DNA from: Deltaproteobacteria bacterium
GTDB taxonomy: Bacteria; Myxococcota; Kuafuiibacteriia; Kuafuiibacteriales; Kuafuiibacteriaceae
Direction of reading: 5' to 3'
Assembly: GCA_020632995.1 (NCBI GenBank)
Contig: JACKEN010000001.1
Coordinates: forward strand, 186,001 to 250,000
Length of the DNA: 64,000 nt
Numbering within the stretch: the stretch's first letter is position 1; the number at the start of each line of letters is the position of its first letter. Below the pieces are notes generated by a model. The model made no database searches and was not told the origin of the DNA. It was given only the letters and a program-made list of their open reading frames with translations. Below are positions 35,289-45,157 of the stretch, in pieces. Made by a program: the position numbers and the translations under genes.

Positions 35289-36161
35289 TTGCGCATCGCC
35301 ACCCTCTCTGATCTGCACACCGACTTCGAGGCCAACCGGGCCCTGGTGGTGCGCCTGGCGGTGGCGATCCACGAGGCGGGCGCGGACGCGGTGGTGGTGG
35401 CGGGGGACATCTCCCACCGCGACGACCGCATCGCCCGGACCCTGGAGGCCCTCCGGGTGGCCGCCCCGGTGGTGGCCTACCTGCCCGGGAACCATGACCT
35501 CTGGTCGGACCTGGCCAGGGACCCCGAGGTCGACACCTGGCAGCGCTACCACCACCAGCTGAGGGCGGTGGCGGAGTCGGCGGGGGCCCACTACCTCCCG
35601 GCGGGGCCCCTCCACCTCGGCCGGGGCGCGGTGGCCGGCACCTGCGGCTGGTACGACTACTCCCTCATGCTCCCCGAGATCCGGGCGCAGGTGGCCGACG
35701 AGGCCCTGGCGGCCAAGCACCTCGACGGCATCCAGTGGAGCGACGCGCGCTTCGTGGCGTTCCGCGACGCGGCGGGCGCGCTGATGGAGGACGCCGCGGT
35801 GGCGCGCCGGATGGAGGCGGAGCTCGCAGGCCAGCTTGCAGCGCTCGAGCGCGACGCCGAGGTGGAGGCGGTGGTGGTGGCCACCCACCACCTGCCCTTC
35901 GACGCGGTGGCGCGCCGCACCGGCACGCTGCCGTGGGAGTTCTTCAACGCGTTCATGGGGAGCGCGCGCCTGGGCGAGGTGATCCGGGGCGCGGGCAAGG
36001 TGCGCACCGCGGTGTACGGCCACACCCACGTGGTGGGGCGGCACGAGCTCGATGGGCTGGTGGCGTACGGCACGCCGCTCGGCTACCCGCGGGAGCGGCT
36101 CGGCATGGACGACGACGAGGTGGTGGCCACCCGGATCGGGTGGGCCGAGCTCCCGGGCTGA
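35289..36161 (+). CDS. Calcineurin-like metallophosphoesterase
   Basis: 290 residues from TTG, with GGAGG about five bases upstream. All metal-binding blocks are present: SDLH (Asp8, His10), GDISHRDD, PGNHD, the ATHH pair and GHTH near the end. Such enzymes hydrolyse phosphomono- or diesters with two bound metals; the substrate is not predictable. No signal peptide. It is divergent from the pseudokinase gene with 56 bp between starts. Confidence 0.9.
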   Translation: MRIATLSDLHTDFEANRALVVRLAVAIHEAGADAVVVAGDISHRDDRIARTLEALRVAAPVVAYLPGNHDLWSDLARDPEVDTWQRYHHQLRAVAESAGAHYLPAGPLHLGRGAVAGTCGWYDYSLMLPEIRAQVADEALAAKHLDGIQWSDARFVAFRDAAGALMEDAAVARRMEAELAGQLAALERDAEVEAVVVATHHLPFDAVARRTGTLPWEFFNAFMGSARLGEVIRGAGKVRTAVYGHTHVVGRHELDGLVAYGTPLGYPRERLGMDDDEVVATRIGWAELPG

Positions 36162-36221
36162 GCCCTTACACTCAGTATCATACGCGAGCCCGCGCCGCGG
36201 GACAGCAGGAAGCGTCGGGGG

Positions 36222-38135
36222 GTGGGTCGGCGCGCCGCTTTTGGGGCGCGCCGTTGTGTCGAAGCGGGACCGGGAGCGGCGCAGGTTGCCCGGCCCACCT
36301 TCGGCGCGCCTCATGGCCGGGTGCAGAGCGAGGCGCTGGATCGACTTGCGATGGTGGCGAAGGAGGCCCAGGTGGCCTCGGACGCCCCGGTGTTCGCGCA
36401 CCTCGCGGTGGCGGTGGCGGGCCGGGTCCGGGACGTGTTCCTCGGGCCGCGCTCGGTCATTCGGCCGGGGCTCGCGGTGGTGGACTGGCGGAGCGCGCCC
36501 CTGGCCGAGGTCTTCTTCAGCGCCGCGGCGGGGGCGGAGTACGAGGTGGAGGCGGAGGGTCGGACCCTCTCGGGGACCCTGTTGGCCCGGCACCTCTTCG
36601 AGTGGGCAGGGGGCGAGGTGAGCGCGGTGGTCGGCGACGACGCTGTTTGGCGACGCGGCCCGACGGGCTGGGTCGAGGCGGTGGTCGAGGACACCGCCGG
36701 GTGGGGGGCGCCGCTCGCCGGGCCCCCGGTGCCCCTCGGCGCCGAGGTGGTGCTGGACGAGGCGCAGCGGGCGGCGGTGGAGGCCCCCGACGGCCACGCG
36801 ATGCTGGTGCTGGGCGAGGCCGGGTTCGGCAAGACCACGGTGGCGCTGCACCGGGCCGCCCACCTGGCCCGGCGGGCGCGGGCCGACGGGCGGGCCCACG
36901 ACGTCCTGGTGGTGGTGCCGACCGAGGGGCTGCGGCGCCTCGGCGCGCTGCTGATGGAGCGCCTGGAGGTCCCGGAGGCCAAGGTGGTGACCTACGACGC
37001 GTGGGCCCTGGCCGAGGCCCGGCGGGTGTTCAAGGGCCTGCCCAAGCGCGACGCGGTCGACACCCCGGCCCCGGTGGTGACCTTGAAGCGGCAAGCTGGC
37101 CTGCGGGACGTGCTGCCCGAGGTGGCGGCGCGCCCGGGGGCCCCGCGGCGCTCCGCAGATCGGCAAGACCTGTTGCACCTGTTCGGCGACCGCGCGCTCC
37201 TCCTGCGGGCCGGGGCGTCCGCGACCCAGGTGGCCGCGACCCTCGAGCACACCCACGTGCAGTTCTCGCTCACCACCGAGGAGGCCTTCGCCCACGTGGA
37301 CGCGGACCGCCTCGAGGCCCTGGACGGGCGCCGCCTCGACGAGGGCACCCCGTGGGAGGACGCCGAGAGCCTCGACGCGGAGGACGCCGCGGTGCTCTTC
37401 GCCCTCGCGCGGCTGCGCGGCGGCTCGGGCCGGGGGCCGCGGCGGTACGCGCACGTGGTGGTGGACGAGGCCCAGGAGCTCGCGCCCCTGGAGCTGGCCC
37501 TGGTGGGCCGGGCCCGGGCGCCCGGCGGCGCGCTCACCGTGGCGGGCGACGCGCGACAGCACACCGACGAGACCGGCACCTTCGGCGGTTGGCCCGCCGC
37601 CCTCGCCGACCTCGGGGCGCCGAAGGCCGAGGTGGTCACGCTCACCGAGAGCTACCGCTGCCCGCCCGCGGTCGAGGCCCTGGCCCGCGGGCTGTTCCAG
37701 GAGCGGCCCGGCGGACGGGAGCGGGACGGTGAGGCCTTGACGTTGCGGCTGTTCGGCGATCCCTGCCGGCTGGAGTGGGCGCTCCTCGCCGCGCTCGACG
37801 CCTTCACCCGCGCCAACCCCCAGGCCTCCGCCGCGGTGGTCTACCGCGATCGGGCCGAGGCCGAGGCGGCGGCGCCGCGGCTGGCCCGCGCGATGGGGGT
37901 GCACCTCGCCCTCGACGGTGACTTCCACTTCGGGCCGGGTGTCAACGTGACCTGCGTGGAGGAGGTGAAGGGGCTGGAGTTCGACCTCGTGGTGGTGCCC
38001 GACGCCACCCCCGCCCGCTACCCGGCCGACGACCCGCTGGCCCGGCGCGCGCTCTACGTGGCCTTCACCCGCGCCGTGCACCGGCTCTGGGTGCTGGCGG
38101 CGGGGCGGTGGACGCCCTTGCTGCAGGATCGCTGA
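36222..38135 (+). CDS. UvrD/HelD-like superfamily 1 helicase
   Basis: 637 residues from GTG. The N-terminal segment (SVIRPGLAVVDWRSAPLAEVFF) is the feature shared by HelD-type helicases; Walker A GEAGFGKTT, Walker B VVVDEAQEL, motif III GDARQHTDE, ESYRCP and the late VKGLEFDLVVVPDA, ALYVAFTRAVHRLWVL are clear. HelD proteins remove stalled RNA polymerase using ATP, while other family members unwind DNA. Which role applies is not decided by sequence. The first 35 residues look unconserved, so the start may be downstream. Confidence 0.88.
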   Translation: MGRRAAFGARRCVEAGPGAAQVARPTFGAPHGRVQSEALDRLAMVAKEAQVASDAPVFAHLAVAVAGRVRDVFLGPRSVIRPGLAVVDWRSAPLAEVFFSAAAGAEYEVEAEGRTLSGTLLARHLFEWAGGEVSAVVGDDAVWRRGPTGWVEAVVEDTAGWGAPLAGPPVPLGAEVVLDEAQRAAVEAPDGHAMLVLGEAGFGKTTVALHRAAHLARRARADGRAHDVLVVVPTEGLRRLGALLMERLEVPEAKVVTYDAWALAEARRVFKGLPKRDAVDTPAPVVTLKRQAGLRDVLPEVAARPGAPRRSADRQDLLHLFGDRALLLRAGASATQVAATLEHTHVQFSLTTEEAFAHVDADRLEALDGRRLDEGTPWEDAESLDAEDAAVLFALARLRGGSGRGPRRYAHVVVDEAQELAPLELALVGRARAPGGALTVAGDARQHTDETGTFGGWPAALADLGAPKAEVVTLTESYRCPPAVEALARGLFQERPGGRERDGEALTLRLFGDPCRLEWALLAALDAFTRANPQASAAVVYRDRAEAEAAAPRLARAMGVHLALDGDFHFGPGVNVTCVEEVKGLEFDLVVVPDATPARYPADDPLARRALYVAFTRAVHRLWVLAAGRWTPLLQDR

Positions 38136-39587
38136 TCAGCGCAGGAAGCCGAGGGGGTCGCCCGCGCCCTCGAGGTCGCGGGTGAGGAACAGGAGCCCGA
38201 GGAGCACCGCCACCAGCGCGCCGTAGCCGGCGAAGACCGCGAGCCCCTGGCCGACGGTCATCGGGGTCTGCAAGGCCTCCTGCTTCTGCTGCTCGAACGC
38301 GGTGACGCGCTGGGCGACCACCTTGTCTCGACCCTTGACGGTGCTGGGGAGCACGAGGCCCGCGAAGTGCGCGAAGGCCGGGCCGTCCAGATCTCGGGGG
38401 GCCATGAGGGCCAGGGCGGGCCGAAGGGTGCGGGCCGAGAGGGCCCCGCCGAGCTCGAGCAGCCCCAGCAGCACCATGAGCACCAGCAGCTCGAGGTGGG
38501 CGACGTAGGCCAGGCCCGCCCCCAGGGCCAGCGACGCGTACAGCGCTGGCGCCCCGAGGCCTCGCTCCGAGGACAGGGCCAGGCTCGCGAGGATGCGCCC
38601 GCCGTCGAGGGGGAAGATCGGGAGCAGGTTGAAGAGGTTGATCAGGGCGCCCCAGGCCGCCGCGGCGCCGAGGACAGGGTGGGCGCCGTCGAGGGCGAAG
38701 TGGGCGGCCCCGAGGGCCACCGACAAGAGCGTGCCCCACACCGGGCCGTTGATGGCGATGTACGCGCTCTTGGCCCGCGTGCGGGCCACGCCGCGGCTCA
38801 CCGCGGCGCCTCCGAAGAAGGGGATGAGGTACACGCCCCGCACCGGGACGCCGGAGCGGAACATGGCGAACACGTGCCCAAGCTCATGGATCAGCACGTG
38901 GAGCACCACCACCAGCGCGAACCGCCACGAGAACACCAGGCTGTAGGCGCCGACGGCCAGGATCGCCGCCCCCGGCTTGACCGTCTTCAGGAGCTTCAGG
39001 CCCATCTTCAGGGCCTTCGGGCCGGCCTTGAAGAGCAGGGCGACGAGCCCGACGCCGGGGGTCCGCGTTGCGTTGGGGGTGCGGCTGTCGGCCACCGGCT
39101 CGGGCTGGGCGGCGCGCCACTCGGCGGGGAAGAGGTCGGCGGAGCCGGTGCGCGCGGCCACCACCGCCAACAGCGCCGGGGCGTTGTCGACCGGCGCGGG
39201 CCCGATGGTCGACACCTGGGCCGCCGCGTCGATGAAGGAGACCGACTCGCCGTCCCCGAGGAGCGTGATGACGCGGGCGGTCTGGCGGCCGACCGGCTCC
39301 TCGTCCACCCGCACCTCACGGATGGCGGGCCACGGCAAGTTGACCTGCGTCTTGAGCTCGGTGATGCCGGCCTCGTCGACCGCCAGGCCGCTCTGCCGCT
39401 GGCCGGCGGTGTGGAAGAGCGCCCAGAGCAGGCCCAGCACCATCGCCACCCCGAAGGGGTAGTCGCCGGCGAAGGAACCGGGCTCGAACACCGCGCGGAC
39501 GGCGAAGTAGCTCACCAGGATCACCACGAAGGTGGTGAAGGTGACCCACGCGCGCGGGCGCCTGAACGTGGCGGTCGTCTCAGACAT
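38136..39587 (-). CDS. Site-2 (M50) membrane metalloprotease
   Basis: 483 residues, seven or more membrane segments. The zinc motif HELGH is at residues 234-238 within LVVVLHVLIHELGHVFAMF, and the second motif, NLLPIFPLDGGR, supplies the Asp. Site-2 proteases cut transmembrane segments, usually of anti-sigma factors or similar regulators. The N-terminal 180 residues contain a PH-like soluble part (AGITELKTQVNLPWPAIREV). The start ATG lies inside the end of the upstream gene (8-base overlap). It ends next to the convergent helicase stop. Confidence 0.9.
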   Translation of the reverse strand: MSETTATFRRPRAWVTFTTFVVILVSYFAVRAVFEPGSFAGDYPFGVAMVLGLLWALFHTAGQRQSGLAVDEAGITELKTQVNLPWPAIREVRVDEEPVGRQTARVITLLGDGESVSFIDAAAQVSTIGPAPVDNAPALLAVVAARTGSADLFPAEWRAAQPEPVADSRTPNATRTPGVGLVALLFKAGPKALKMGLKLLKTVKPGAAILAVGAYSLVFSWRFALVVVLHVLIHELGHVFAMFRSGVPVRGVYLIPFFGGAAVSRGVARTRAKSAYIAINGPVWGTLLSVALGAAHFALDGAHPVLGAAAAWGALINLFNLLPIFPLDGGRILASLALSSERGLGAPALYASLALGAGLAYVAHLELLVLMVLLGLLELGGALSARTLRPALALMAPRDLDGPAFAHFAGLVLPSTVKGRDKVVAQRVTAFEQQKQEALQTPMTVGQGLAVFAGYGALVAVLLGLLFLTRDLEGAGDPLGFLR

Positions 39588-40245
39588 GCTCCTCACGCGG
39601 GATCCGCCACCCCTCCCACACCGCGATGGCGAGGAAGAGCAGGTCCATGGGGCCCTGGAAGCTGACCTCCAGGACACCCAACAGGAGCATGCCGAGACCC
39701 ATGATGAGGGACGGCTCGCCGTCCTCATCCGTGTCGACGGGCGCGTCGGCGAGCGCGTCGTCGGCGGGGGCCGCGATCTCGTCCGCGCCCTGCTCGGCCG
39801 CCGCTCCTGCAGGTTCACCTGCGATCGTGTGCTCGATGCCGGCCTGCTCGGCCTCGGCGGTCAGGTCGACGTCCTCGCCGCCCATCTGGCCCAGGACGAT
39901 GGCTACCACGATGATTGTCTGGCCGAGGAAGTAGCTCCCCGCCGCCACCACCGCGCCTACCAGCTGATGGCGCGGGCCCCGCCCGCCCCGGGCGGCGCCG
40001 ATGCCCGCGAGGAAGCCCACCGCCACCGCGATGAGCCCCAGCTGGTAGTCGGTGATCAGAGTGATGGCGGCCCAGATGCCGGCCCCGACCGCCCCGAGCA
40101 GGAGCGACCAGATCACCGAGCGCAGGAGCGATGGCGGAGGCTCCGGCGGCTGGAAGGCGCCGTCGGGCTCGAGGCCGATGCCCGGCTGGGGCAGGACCAC
40201 ACGCGGTCCGGGGGAGGGCTGGGGCGCCTCTTGCTGCTCGCTCAT
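39580..40245 (-). CDS. Membrane protein with Glu/Asp-rich loop
   Basis: 221 residues. Hydrophobic segments are at IWSLLLGAVGAGIWAAITLI, YQLGLIAVAVGFLAGIGAA, LVGAVVAAGSYFLGQTIIVV and near the C-terminus (SLIMGLGMLLLGVLEVSF). A Pro-rich N-terminus and an acidic loop (TDEDGEPS) are present. No family recognised, though the arrangement resembles small membrane partners of site-2 proteases. It overlaps the M50 gene start by eight bases, so the two are probably coexpressed and may interact. Confidence 0.75.
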   Translation of the reverse strand: MSEQQEAPQPSPGPRVVLPQPGIGLEPDGAFQPPEPPPSLLRSVIWSLLLGAVGAGIWAAITLITDYQLGLIAVAVGFLAGIGAARGGRGPRHQLVGAVVAAGSYFLGQTIIVVAIVLGQMGGEDVDLTAEAEQAGIEHTIAGEPAGAAAEQGADEIAAPADDALADAPVDTDEDGEPSLIMGLGMLLLGVLEVSFQGPMDLLFLAIAVWEGWRIPREEHV

Positions 40246-40346
40246 CGTGGTCGTGATGCGTAGCGCCAGGTCGCCGGGAGGGCAAGGCGCACCCGAGGTC
40301 TCGATCGCCGGGGAGCGGGATTCTTCGTGTGCACCTGTCCCTTGGG

Positions 40347-40775
40347 TCAGGGGTCGGTGTCGGTCTTGAAGCGCCGCACCACGTCGGCAAGCAGGGTTGC
40401 ACCGTCGAGCGCCTTCACCGCGTCCGCGCGGATCGTGAGGCTGTACGCGGTGTCGGCCGGCAGGCTCGGGGCCTGGAAGGAGGCGGTGTGGCTCTCTTCC
40501 AGGTACTCGCCGAGGGCGGTGGGCACCACGTCGATCGGGGCGCCAGAGTCCGAGATGTGCTCGAGGAGCACCGCGTCGGCCAGGGTCTCTTCGTCGACCG
40601 CGGCGGAGAAGGTCACCACCACCGGGACGTCGCCCGCCGGGATCAGGGCGCCCTGGCTGGGGAAGGTGTCGATGACCCACAGCGGCTCGGGCACCACGAT
40701 CTCGGCGTTGCCGCACGCGGTGACGAGGAGGAGGAAGGGCAGGATGGCTTGCGCTCGGCGGAGGGGCTCGATCAT
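40347..40775 (-). CDS. Lipoprotein with Ig-like (Big_5/SbsA-type) domain
   Basis: 142 residues. Lipobox LLVTACG. The rest is one Ig-like fold of the Big_5 class: DTFPSQGALIPAGDVPVVVT, FSAAVDEETLADAVLLEHIS, and the late AYSLTIRADAVKALDG are its usual blocks. Such domains bind or space surface proteins. The ATG overlaps the stop of the PKD lipoprotein (ATGA), so both are likely translated from one message. Confidence 0.82.
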   Translation of the reverse strand: MIEPLRRAQAILPFLLLVTACGNAEIVVPEPLWVIDTFPSQGALIPAGDVPVVVTFSAAVDEETLADAVLLEHISDSGAPIDVVPTALGEYLEESHTASFQAPSLPADTAYSLTIRADAVKALDGATLLADVVRRFKTDTDP

Positions 40776-41788
40776 GGGAGGTCCTCGCTCACCTCGAGGG
40801 TGAACAGGGCAGGGGCGCCGGTGGCGGTGCCCACCGCGATCTCGAGGCCGATGACGTAGACGCCCGAGGTGGTGGGGGTGAAGCGCTGGCAGACGCCGGG
40901 GGCGCAGCCGGTGGCGCGGTCGACGAGGGCCGCGGTGCCGCCGGAGGGATCGGTCTGGAGCCACCACCGGTGGTGGATGGCGGCGGTGGAGGTGGGGATG
41001 TGGCTGGAGCGCCCGTCGAGGATCACCCGCTCGCGCACCTTCGCGGTGGCGGGGCCCTGGATCACCGGCGCGGCGCGGGGGCGCGCGTCGTCGAAGACGT
41101 GGACGGTGGCGTACGCGATGGCGGACGTGGCCTGCTTGCCCACCAGCCGGGCGGAGAGCCAGTACGCGCCGGGGCGGGGCGGGGTGAAGCGCGCCGCGTC
41201 GTGGGGGTCGGGGCCGACCTCGAGGGGCAGGTCGCCGGGCACCCCGGCCGGGAGGCGCGCCCAGCGCCACTGCGCGGTGAGGTCTTCGGGCGCGGTGGCG
41301 GGGGCGAGGAGCTGATCCGGCGCCACCGACACCCCGCCTTCGCCGTCGGCGCAGCGGGCCTCGGCCGGGGCACGGAAAGGCACGTTGCAGGCGGGCGGGG
41401 CCAGGGTGAGGCGCAGGGGCTCGGGGCTGGTGCTGGTGGCGGCGGCGGTGACCGAGAGCAGATCGTGGTCCTCCCGCGCGCCGTCGGACACCGTCAGGGC
41501 CACGACGTACACGCCGGGCGCGTCGGGGACGAAGCGCGCGATAGCCTCGTCGTCAGGGTCGAGCCGGGCCGCCGCCCCGTCGGGGTGGGTCACCATCCGC
41601 CACGCGAAGCGCAGGGGATCGCCGTCCGGATCCGCGCTGAGGGTGGCGTCGAGGGCCACCTCCTGCCCCACCACCGCGCGCTGGTCGAAGCCCGCGAACG
41701 CGGTGGGGGCGCGGGTCACCGCCACCGGATCCTCCACGCAGGCCGACAGGGCCAGGAGCATCACGACTCTGCCGGCCCGGGGGCGCAC
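40772..41788 (-). CDS. PKD-domain lipoprotein
   Basis: 338 residues from GTG. The lipobox is LLALSAC. Two PKD-type beta sandwiches are recognisable: VVGQEVALDATLSADPDGDP with YVVALTVSDGARED, and a second with VRERVILDGRSS and SGVYVIGLEIAVG. Two Cys pairs suggest disulfides. PKD domains support surface protein-protein or polysaccharide binding. It is divergent from the MltF-like gene with only 45 bp between starts, a very short shared promoter region. Confidence 0.82.
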   Translation of the reverse strand: MRPRAGRVVMLLALSACVEDPVAVTRAPTAFAGFDQRAVVGQEVALDATLSADPDGDPLRFAWRMVTHPDGAAARLDPDDEAIARFVPDAPGVYVVALTVSDGAREDHDLLSVTAAATSTSPEPLRLTLAPPACNVPFRAPAEARCADGEGGVSVAPDQLLAPATAPEDLTAQWRWARLPAGVPGDLPLEVGPDPHDAARFTPPRPGAYWLSARLVGKQATSAIAYATVHVFDDARPRAAPVIQGPATAKVRERVILDGRSSHIPTSTAAIHHRWWLQTDPSGGTAALVDRATGCAPGVCQRFTPTTSGVYVIGLEIAVGTATGAPALFTLEVSEDLP

Positions 41789-41833
41789 GCGGGGACACTA
41801 CCAGAAGGCGGGGCCGGGGGGCATGATGCCCGC

Positions 41834-43291
41834 GTGCTCCCCCTGGCCGCCGCCGTCCTGCTCCTGCCCCTGGCTCAGCCCGCCCCCGGCGGCGCGGCGG
41901 ACGAGTTCGCCAACCTGGAGGTGGCGCTGACCCGGCACACGCGGGACCGGTACGTGGCGGACCTGGAGGAGATCAAGCGGCGGGGGGTGCTCCGGGTGCT
42001 GACCCGCAACTCGTCCTCCACCTACTTCATCTCCAAGGGGGAGCAACGCGGCTTTCAGTTCGAGCTGGTGCAGGCCTTCGCCAAGGAGCTGGGGGTGCGG
42101 CTGGCGATCGTGGTGCCGCCGTCCCGGGACGAGCTCATCCAGTCGCTGTTGGCGGGGGAGGGCGACCTCATCGCGGCGGGGATGAGCATCGCGCCGGACC
42201 GCGCGGAGAAGGTGCGCTTCACCTCCACCGTGTTCACCGCGGGGCGGGTCTTCGTGACCCACCGCCACACCATCAAGCTGGTGGAGTCGGTGGCCGACCT
42301 CGCCCAGTTCGACATCCACGTCAGCTACCGCAGCACCACCTACGCGGGGGTGAAGGCGGCGGAGCGCGAGGCGGGGGTACCGTTCCGCATCCTCGACACC
42401 GGGGGCGACGTCGAGATGGAGGAGATCCTCGACCGCATCTCGGCCGGGGTCTACGAGTCGACGGTGGTGGACGAGAGCCTGGTGGCCCTCGCCCAGGCCG
42501 CGGGGGCCGACGTGGAGGCTCGCCTCCCGCTCGGGGCGCCGAAGGAGAAGGGCTGGGCGGTGCACCCGGCGGCGCCCAACCTGGCCGACGCGGCCGACGA
42601 GTTCGTGCGGCGGCACCGACGCTCGGGGCTCATCCGGATGATGTACGCCCGGTACATGAAGCCGGACTCCAAGTTCGCGGCGCGGGCCCGCGACCTCGAG
42701 TACCGGGCCGACGCCAACGGGAAGATCTCGCCCTACGACGACCTGTTCAAGGAGGCCTCGAAGGAGACCGGCATCGACTGGCGCCTGCTCGCCGCGGTGG
42801 CCTACAGCGAGTCCCGCTTCAACCCGAAGGCGGCCAGCCGCTGGGGCGCGGTGGGGCTGATGCAGCTGCTCCCGAGCACCGCCAAGCGGGTGGGGATCAG
42901 CAAGCGCCTGCAGGATCCCCGCCGGAACATCCTGGCCGGGGCCCGCTACCTGCGCCGGCTGTGTCAGGTGTTCGAGGAGGACGGGGTGGCCAAGCGCCAG
43001 CAGATGCGCTTCGCCCTCGCCGCCTACAACGCGGGGCTCGGCCACATCATGGACGCCCGGCACCTGGCCGAGCTGACCGGCAAGGACCGGAACCGCTGGT
43101 TCCACAACGTGGCCGAGGCCCTGAAGCTCAAGCAGGACCGGAAGTGGCACGAGAAGACCCGCTACGGCTACGCCCGGGCCGAGGAGACGGTGACCTACGT
43201 GAGCAAGATCCAGTCGCGCTACGACGTCTACGTGCGCCACGTGCCGCTCGACGCGGGGGACGAGCCGGAGCTGGGCGCCCAGGGGGAGTAG
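41834..43291 (+). CDS. mltF: MltF-like lytic transglycosylase with solute-binding domain
   Basis: 485 residues from GTG 41834, which starts a signal peptide (VLPLAAAVLLLPLAQPAPGG). Residues about 50-290 are a periplasmic binding-protein type 3 domain (RGVLRVLTRNSSSTYFISKG, MSIAPDRAEKVRFTS), and residues about 300-430 a lysozyme-like SLT domain with catalytic Glu in AAVAYSESRFNPKAAS, plus GAVGLMQLLPSTA and ALAAYNAGLGHI. MltF cleaves peptidoglycan glycan strands to give 1,6-anhydro products, and its N-terminal domain regulates it. The domain order and length match. Confidence 0.92.
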   Translation: MLPLAAAVLLLPLAQPAPGGAADEFANLEVALTRHTRDRYVADLEEIKRRGVLRVLTRNSSSTYFISKGEQRGFQFELVQAFAKELGVRLAIVVPPSRDELIQSLLAGEGDLIAAGMSIAPDRAEKVRFTSTVFTAGRVFVTHRHTIKLVESVADLAQFDIHVSYRSTTYAGVKAAEREAGVPFRILDTGGDVEMEEILDRISAGVYESTVVDESLVALAQAAGADVEARLPLGAPKEKGWAVHPAAPNLADAADEFVRRHRRSGLIRMMYARYMKPDSKFAARARDLEYRADANGKISPYDDLFKEASKETGIDWRLLAAVAYSESRFNPKAASRWGAVGLMQLLPSTAKRVGISKRLQDPRRNILAGARYLRRLCQVFEEDGVAKRQQMRFALAAYNAGLGHIMDARHLAELTGKDRNRWFHNVAEALKLKQDRKWHEKTRYGYARAEETVTYVSKIQSRYDVYVRHVPLDAGDEPELGAQGE

Positions 43292-43337
43292 TGCCCCCGG
43301 CTTGACTGGCGCCGCGGAACTTTCGAGGGTCGAGGCG

Positions 43338-45143
43338 GTGACCCAGGAGACCGATCTGCCCACCCCCGAGCCGCTCCCGCGGCTCTTCCTGCGCCGGGCC
43401 GAGCAGGCCGGCGATCGGGTCGCGTCCTACTCCAAGGTGGGGGGGCGCTGGGTGGGGACCACCTGGCGCGAGGGGCGCCAGGCGGTGGAGGAGGTGGCCC
43501 TGGGCCTGTTGGAGCTTGGGGCCGACAAGGGGACCCCGGTGGCGATCCTCTCGGGCACCCGGCGGGAGTGGCAGGAGGCGGACATGGCCTGCCTCTGCAT
43601 CGGCGCCGTCACCGTCGGCATCTACCCCACCCTGACCCCGGCCCAGGCGCGCGAGCTCCTGGTGCTCTCGGGGGCGCGCATCGTGTTCGTCGAGGACCAC
43701 GCGAAGCAGGTGGCCTTGCAGGAGGCGACACGCGACCTCGACCCGCCGGTGCGCTTCGTGACCTTCGAGCGGGAGGCCGGCCCCGACGTGATGACCCTGG
43801 CCGAGCTGCGACGGCGCGGGGTGCGGCGGCGCCAGGAGCGGCCCGAGGAGCTCGTGCGGCGCATCCAGGCCCTCAGCCCCAGCGACGTGGTGAGCTACAT
43901 CTACACCAGCGGCACCACCGGCGAGCCCAAGGGGGCGATGCTCACCCACGCCAACTTCCACTACGTCATCCACGCCACCAACTCGCTCATCCCCTACGAC
44001 GGCGAGACCGCGCTGGTGTTCCTGCCCCTCGCCCACTCGCTGCAGCGCTACACCAACTACCTGGCCCTGATCTCGAGCGCCAACGGCTACTACGCCGAGT
44101 CGCTCGACAAGGTGCAGGAGAACCTGCGCGAGGTGCGGCCCACGGTGTTCACGCTGGTGCCGCGGGTGCTCGAGAAGATCCACACCAAGGCGATGGCGGC
44201 GGGGATGGACACCTCGCCGGTGCGCCAGCGGGTCTTCACCCGCTCGATGGGGATCCTGCGCGAGGTGGGCAAGGCGCGCCGGGACCACGGGGTGCCGGCG
44301 CTGGGCGCACGCCTGCTCCATCGGGTGGCCGACCAGATGGTGGCGGCGAAGATCCGGGAGCGGATGGGGGGCCGGGTGAAGTTCATCGGCTCGGGCGGGG
44401 CGCCTCTGGCCCGGGAGGTCCACGAGTTCTTCGAGGACATCGGGGTGCCGATCCTCGAGGGCTACGGGCTCACCGAGACCTGCGCCCCCGCCTGCATCAA
44501 CACCCTGGAGACCCGCCGGGTGGGCACGGTGGGGCGGCCCATGCCCGGCACCGAGGTGAAGATCGCGGAGGACGGCGAGATCCTGGTGCGCGGCCCCGGC
44601 GTCTTCATCGGCTACCACGACAACGCCCAGGCCACCCGGGAGGCGTTCGGGGACACCGACTGGTTCCACACCGGGGACATCGGCTACATGAGCCGCGACG
44701 GGTTCCTCACCATCACCGATCGCAAGAAGGACATCATCATCACCGCGGGCGGCAAGAACGTGGCCCCCCAACCCCTCGAGGGCGCGCTCCGGCGGCACCC
44801 GTACGTGGGGCAAGCGGTCTTGCTCGGCGACCGTCAACCCTACTTGACGGCCCTGGTGGGGCTCGATCCGGAGGCGGCGGCCCAGCTGGCCGAGGCGCAC
44901 GGGCTGCCGGCCCACGCCCCGCCCGAGCAGGTGGCGGCCATCCCCGAGGTGAAGGCGGCGCTGGACGCCCACCTCGCCGCGGTGAACGCGGAGCGGCCGA
45001 ACTTCGAGCAGATCAAGAAGATCGAGATCCTCCCCGAGGAGCTGACGATCGAGAACGGCGCCCTCACCCCGACCCTGAAGGTGAAGCGGCGGGTGGTGGC
45101 GGAGCGGTACCGGGACAAGATCCAGGGCCTGTACGCGTCGTAG
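43338..45143 (+). CDS. AMP-forming long-chain acyl-CoA synthetase
   Basis: 601 residues from GTG 43338; a TTG at 43302 would add 12 residues. ANL-family motifs are clear: YTSGTTGEPKGAMLTH (A3), GYGLTETCAPA (A5), DWFHTGDIGY (A7), DRKKDIIITAGGKNV (A8) and the final Lys region. It activates a fatty acid to acyl-AMP and then acyl-CoA, and resembles FadD15-type enzymes. The Rieske and NlpC/P60 genes follow in the same direction. A perfect palindrome lies at 44810 and a one-mismatch copy at 43706. Confidence 0.92.
   Translation: MTQETDLPTPEPLPRLFLRRAEQAGDRVASYSKVGGRWVGTTWREGRQAVEEVALGLLELGADKGTPVAILSGTRREWQEADMACLCIGAVTVGIYPTLTPAQARELLVLSGARIVFVEDHAKQVALQEATRDLDPPVRFVTFEREAGPDVMTLAELRRRGVRRRQERPEELVRRIQALSPSDVVSYIYTSGTTGEPKGAMLTHANFHYVIHATNSLIPYDGETALVFLPLAHSLQRYTNYLALISSANGYYAESLDKVQENLREVRPTVFTLVPRVLEKIHTKAMAAGMDTSPVRQRVFTRSMGILREVGKARRDHGVPALGARLLHRVADQMVAAKIRERMGGRVKFIGSGGAPLAREVHEFFEDIGVPILEGYGLTETCAPACINTLETRRVGTVGRPMPGTEVKIAEDGEILVRGPGVFIGYHDNAQATREAFGDTDWFHTGDIGYMSRDGFLTITDRKKDIIITAGGKNVAPQPLEGALRRHPYVGQAVLLGDRQPYLTALVGLDPEAAAQLAEAHGLPAHAPPEQVAAIPEVKAALDAHLAAVNAERPNFEQIKKIEILPEELTIENGALTPTLKVKRRVVAERYRDKIQGLYAS
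44810..44823. repeat. Dispersed palindrome GCAAG-N4-CTTGC
   Basis: Perfect copy, spacer CGGT, reading CAA-GCG-GTC-TTG (Gln-Ala-Val-Leu) in the acyl-CoA synthetase gene. Confidence 0.75.
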
Positions 45144-45157
45144 TCGGGAGCGCTGCA